From: Ignavibacteriales bacterium CG12_big_fil_rev_8_21_14_0_65_30_8 | Lineage (GTDB): Bacteria > Bacteroidota > Ignavibacteria > Ignavibacteriales > Ignavibacteriaceae | NCBI GenBank assembly: GCA_002783525.1 | Contig: PFGS01000097.1 | Location: 1-9,043 of the forward strand | DNA: 9,043 nucleotides | Reading direction: 5' to 3' | Part shown: positions 7,004-9,043 of the stretch, in pieces | Position numbering within the stretch: the first letter of the stretch is position 1 | How the letters are laid out: every line of letters begins with the position of its first letter | Position numbers and translations under genes: made by a program | The notes under the pieces: generated by a model | What the model was told of the DNA's origin: nothing | What the model saw: the letters and a program-made list of their open reading frames with translations, nothing else | Database searches by the model: none

Positions 7004-8290
7004 ATGTTAAAAAGTTTAATCACAATATTAATTTCTTTACTGATTTTATCTACAACATACGGACAAGATTTATCCGGTATTAAGGTTGTAAAGACATATT
7101 ATCCTAACGGGAAATTAAAAACCCAGGGTGATTACTTAAATAATAAACTTTACGGTGAATATCTTGAATATTATCCTAATGGGAATATATGGAAAAAATG
7201 GAGATTTAAAAACGGTGTAGAAGAAGGCATTTCTGAATGGTATTTCTTAGATGGGAAATTAAGTATTGAATGGAATTATAAAAACGGAAAAAAAAATGGG
7301 ACCTCCAAATGGTATTACGAAACCGGAGAACTTTGGGCTGAACAATATTATGTTAATGGGCTTTTGGAAGGAATTACAAAAACTTATTATAAAACAGGTG
7401 AGCTTCAGGGAAAGTGGAATTATAAACACGGTGTATTGACCAAAACAAGTTATAGTTATTATAAATCCGGTGGAGTTGAAGTGGAAAGGAATTTTGAAAA
7501 TAACAAACTCAATGGTAAAACATTTGTATACTATGAAAATGGTAAGATAGCTTTATCAGGATATTTTGAGAATGATAGGTTAGAAAATCAAGTAATTATT
7601 TATGATCTTGCAAATAACCAAAGAGTTGTTGATGACTATCTTCACGGGGAATTACTTAATAGAATAAAGTATGATTATAAAGGAAAAGTAGAAACTGAAG
7701 AACAAACTATAAAAAAATATTTTGAAACAGGTTCATTAAAAACTGAAATATATTTAAGAGATGGTAAAAGGGAAGATATTACATCTGTTTATTATCCCAG
7801 TGGTTATTTAAAAGAAGAATGGTCTTTTGCAAAAGATACGTTAAATGGAATATCAAGTTTTTATTATGAAAATGGAGTATTAAAAGAAGAACGAGATTAT
7901 CTTAATGGAATTCAGCAGGGAATTACAAGAACTTATTATGAAACAGGTGAATTAAAATCAGTAACAAATTATCAAAATGATATTCCAAATGGAATATCAC
8001 TTACTTACTATAAAAACGGACAGCTTAAAACCTCAGAAAATAATATAAATGGAATTAGAAACGGTGTTTATAAAACATTTTATGATAATGGTTTGGTAAG
8101 TTCAAAAGTAAAGTTTAAAGATGGTAAGCGTGTTGGTGAAAAAATTTATTATTTTAAGTTAGGCGGAATTAAGAAAAAAGAATATTATATAAATGACAAA
8201 CTAGAAGGGTGGGTTTCTAATTTTAATAAAGACGGAATAATAACTACTCAAGAATTATATAAAGACGGAGTACTAATAAAAACAAATTAA
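7004..8290 (+). CDS. Exported MORN_2-type (YwqK-like) repeat protein
   Basis: This 428-residue protein opens with a signal peptide: MLK, a hydrophobic stretch (5-15), then STTYGQ with likely cleavage after G20. The rest is repeats of the pattern (Y/F)YxxGxLKxxxxYxNGxxxG. Landmark glycines (or the equivalent residue) fall at 36, 60, 84, 108, 132, 156, 180, 204 (Asn), 227, 243, 267, 291, 315, 339, 363, 387 and 411, that is, seventeen units with an exact 24-residue period except for one 23- and one 16-residue unit in the middle. This matches MORN_2-type repeats, which form beta-hairpin stacks. Databases often label such proteins YwqK-family antitoxin, but no toxin gene is adjacent and this one is exported, so that role is not supported. 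No enzymatic motif is visible; it may be a surface or periplasmic binding scaffold. It lies 6 bp after tyrA and 19 bp before aguB, probably in their operon. Confidence 0.85.
   Translation: MLKSLITILISLLILSTTYGQDLSGIKVVKTYYPNGKLKTQGDYLNNKLYGEYLEYYPNGNIWKKWRFKNGVEEGISEWYFLDGKLSIEWNYKNGKKNGTSKWYYETGELWAEQYYVNGLLEGITKTYYKTGELQGKWNYKHGVLTKTSYSYYKSGGVEVERNFENNKLNGKTFVYYENGKIALSGYFENDRLENQVIIYDLANNQRVVDDYLHGELLNRIKYDYKGKVETEEQTIKKYFETGSLKTEIYLRDGKREDITSVYYPSGYLKEEWSFAKDTLNGISSFYYENGVLKEERDYLNGIQQGITRTYYETGELKSVTNYQNDIPNGISLTYYKNGQLKTSENNINGIRNGVYKTFYDNGLVSSKVKFKDGKRVGEKIYYFKLGGIKKKEYYINDKLEGWVSNFNKDGIITTQELYKDGVLIKTN
7097..8287 (+). repeat. 72-bp-period coding repeats (24-residue MORN_2-type units)
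   Basis: The repeats lie within the exported protein gene. Most units have diverged at the DNA level, but 7370-7405 and 7919-7954 still share 31 of 36 bases by my count (both encode GIT(K/R)TYY(K/E)TGEL). They are 549 bp apart, eight units minus nine codons, the missing codons corresponding to the two short units around residues 204-243. Confidence 0.75.
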
Positions 8291-8309
8291 AATTTTTAAG
8301 TGGCAAAAA

Positions 8310-9043
8310 ATGAAAGAAGAAAAATTTAAAAGGAAATTCAAAATCGGTCTGCTGCAAATGAGATTGGGTAAAGATGCAGATAAAAATTTAAATAAAGCTT
8401 TAGAAATGATAGGTGATGCATCAAAAAAAGGTGCAGGTATTATTTGTCTGCCAGAGTTATTTAAAACTGAATATTTTTGCCAGTCAGAAGAAGTTAAGAC
8501 ATTTGAACTTGCAGAATCTTTAAATGGAAAAACCGTAAAAGAAATAAGCAGATCAGCTAAAGAAAATAATGTTTTAGTTGTTACTTCAATTTTTGAAAAA
8601 AGAAACGAAGGAGTTTATCACAACACAAATGTTATTATTGATGAAAAAGGAAATACTATCGGTACTTACAGAAAAATGCATATACCTGATGATCCGTCTT
8701 ATTATGAAAAATATTATTTCACTCCCGGTGATCTTGGATTTCAATCTTTTAAAACTAAATACGGAAAAATTGGTACACTTGTCTGCTGGGATCAATGGTT
8801 CCCTGAAGGTGCAAGGCTTACAGCTTTGCAAGGGGCAAATATTCTCTTTTATCCAACTGCGATCGGTTGGCACCCAAAAGAAAAAGAGAGATATGGAAAA
8901 GCACAATTGGATTCCTGGATAACAATTCAAAGAAGTCATGCTATTGCAAACGGTGTTTATGTTGCCGCTGTAAACAGGGTAGGATTGGAAAAAAGAAACG
9001 AAAAATCAGACGGAATTCAATTTTGGGGTAATTCTTTTATTTC
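8310..9043 (+). CDS. aguB: N-carbamoylputrescine amidase, partial (C-terminus beyond right edge)
   Basis: The frame is open from ATG at 8310 through 244 codons to the window edge; the family is usually just under 300 residues, so about four-fifths is present. It belongs to the nitrilase/carbon-nitrogen hydrolase superfamily. The Glu-Lys-Cys triad is visible: E49 in CLPELF, K122 in YRKMHIPDDP and C159 in VCWDQWFPE. YRKMHIPDDPSYYEKYYF, CWDQWFPEGAR and the late SDGIQFWGNSFI fit AguB specifically rather than beta-ureidopropionase or omega-amidase. AguB hydrolyses N-carbamoylputrescine to putrescine, CO2 and ammonia, the last step of the agmatine route of polyamine synthesis, in the cytoplasm. The upstream AGTGG (8299-8303) is a poor Shine-Dalgarno. 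The gene is 19 bp after the repeat protein. Its usual partner, agmatine deiminase (aguA), is not in view and may lie downstream. Confidence 0.92.
   Translation, partial: MKEEKFKRKFKIGLLQMRLGKDADKNLNKALEMIGDASKKGAGIICLPELFKTEYFCQSEEVKTFELAESLNGKTVKEISRSAKENNVLVVTSIFEKRNEGVYHNTNVIIDEKGNTIGTYRKMHIPDDPSYYEKYYFTPGDLGFQSFKTKYGKIGTLVCWDQWFPEGARLTALQGANILFYPTAIGWHPKEKERYGKAQLDSWITIQRSHAIANGVYVAAVNRVGLEKRNEKSDGIQFWGNSFI

Noticed and set aside
7097..8287. CRISPR or DNA-level tandem array
   Set aside because: The 72-bp period is coding and in frame, the repeats are diverged at DNA level and there are no identical repeat/unique spacer alternations.
7004..8290. Toxin-antitoxin system antitoxin (YwqK label)
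   Set aside because: The repeat type fits that label, but the protein has a signal peptide, is far longer than a simple antitoxin, and sits between two metabolic genes with no toxin.
8578..8939. Two open frames, one on each strand, inside aguB
   Set aside because: Both overlap the aguB frame, which contains the catalytic triad and family motifs; their translations match nothing I recognise.

Overview
The window looks like a chromosomal segment from an AT-rich, Gram-negative-type bacterium, most plausibly a member of the Bacteroidota/Chlorobiota/Ignavibacteriota group. The pointers are low GC, mostly weak Shine-Dalgarno signals with some TTG/GTG starts, a DUF1684-type lipoprotein, a long MORN-repeat exported protein, and a type I-beta DAHP synthase of the Thermotoga/Bacillus kind. 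There is no rRNA or other taxonomic marker here, so this placement is an inference. I saw no tRNA, CRISPR array, insertion sequence or phage gene.

Layout. Positions 1-1342 hold the first 447 codons of a minus-strand GH13 (alpha-amylase superfamily) enzyme that runs off the left edge. A 132-bp divergent intergenic region (1343-1474), rich in competing inverted repeats, separates it from a plus-strand run: mutS (1475-4102), a DUF1684-family lipoprotein whose start overlaps the mutS end (4077-4712), and the DAHP synthase aroF (4737-5750, TTG start with a good Shine-Dalgarno). A clear rho-independent terminator at 5795-5834 closes that unit. A second plus-strand run follows: tyrA (prephenate dehydrogenase with C-terminal ACT domain, 5906-6997), a secreted protein built of about seventeen 24-residue MORN_2-type units (7004-8290), and the first 244 codons of an N-carbamoylputrescine amidase, aguB, which runs off the right edge (8310-9043). 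Gaps of 6 and 19 bp suggest these three are co-transcribed.

How the genes fit together. AroF makes DAHP, the entry point of the shikimate pathway, and TyrA commits prephenate to tyrosine. Both carry a regulatory domain expected to sense aromatic amino acids, so the first and a late step of tyrosine synthesis sit next to each other but on opposite sides of a terminator. AguB belongs to the agmatine route to putrescine and MutS to mismatch repair; these look like neighbours by operon packing rather than by shared function. No wholly new system is visible. The most unusual items are the GH13 enzyme whose conserved region-IV histidine is replaced by proline, the strictly periodic MORN-type protein with traces of an internal eight-unit duplication, and the overlapping palindromes upstream of mutS.
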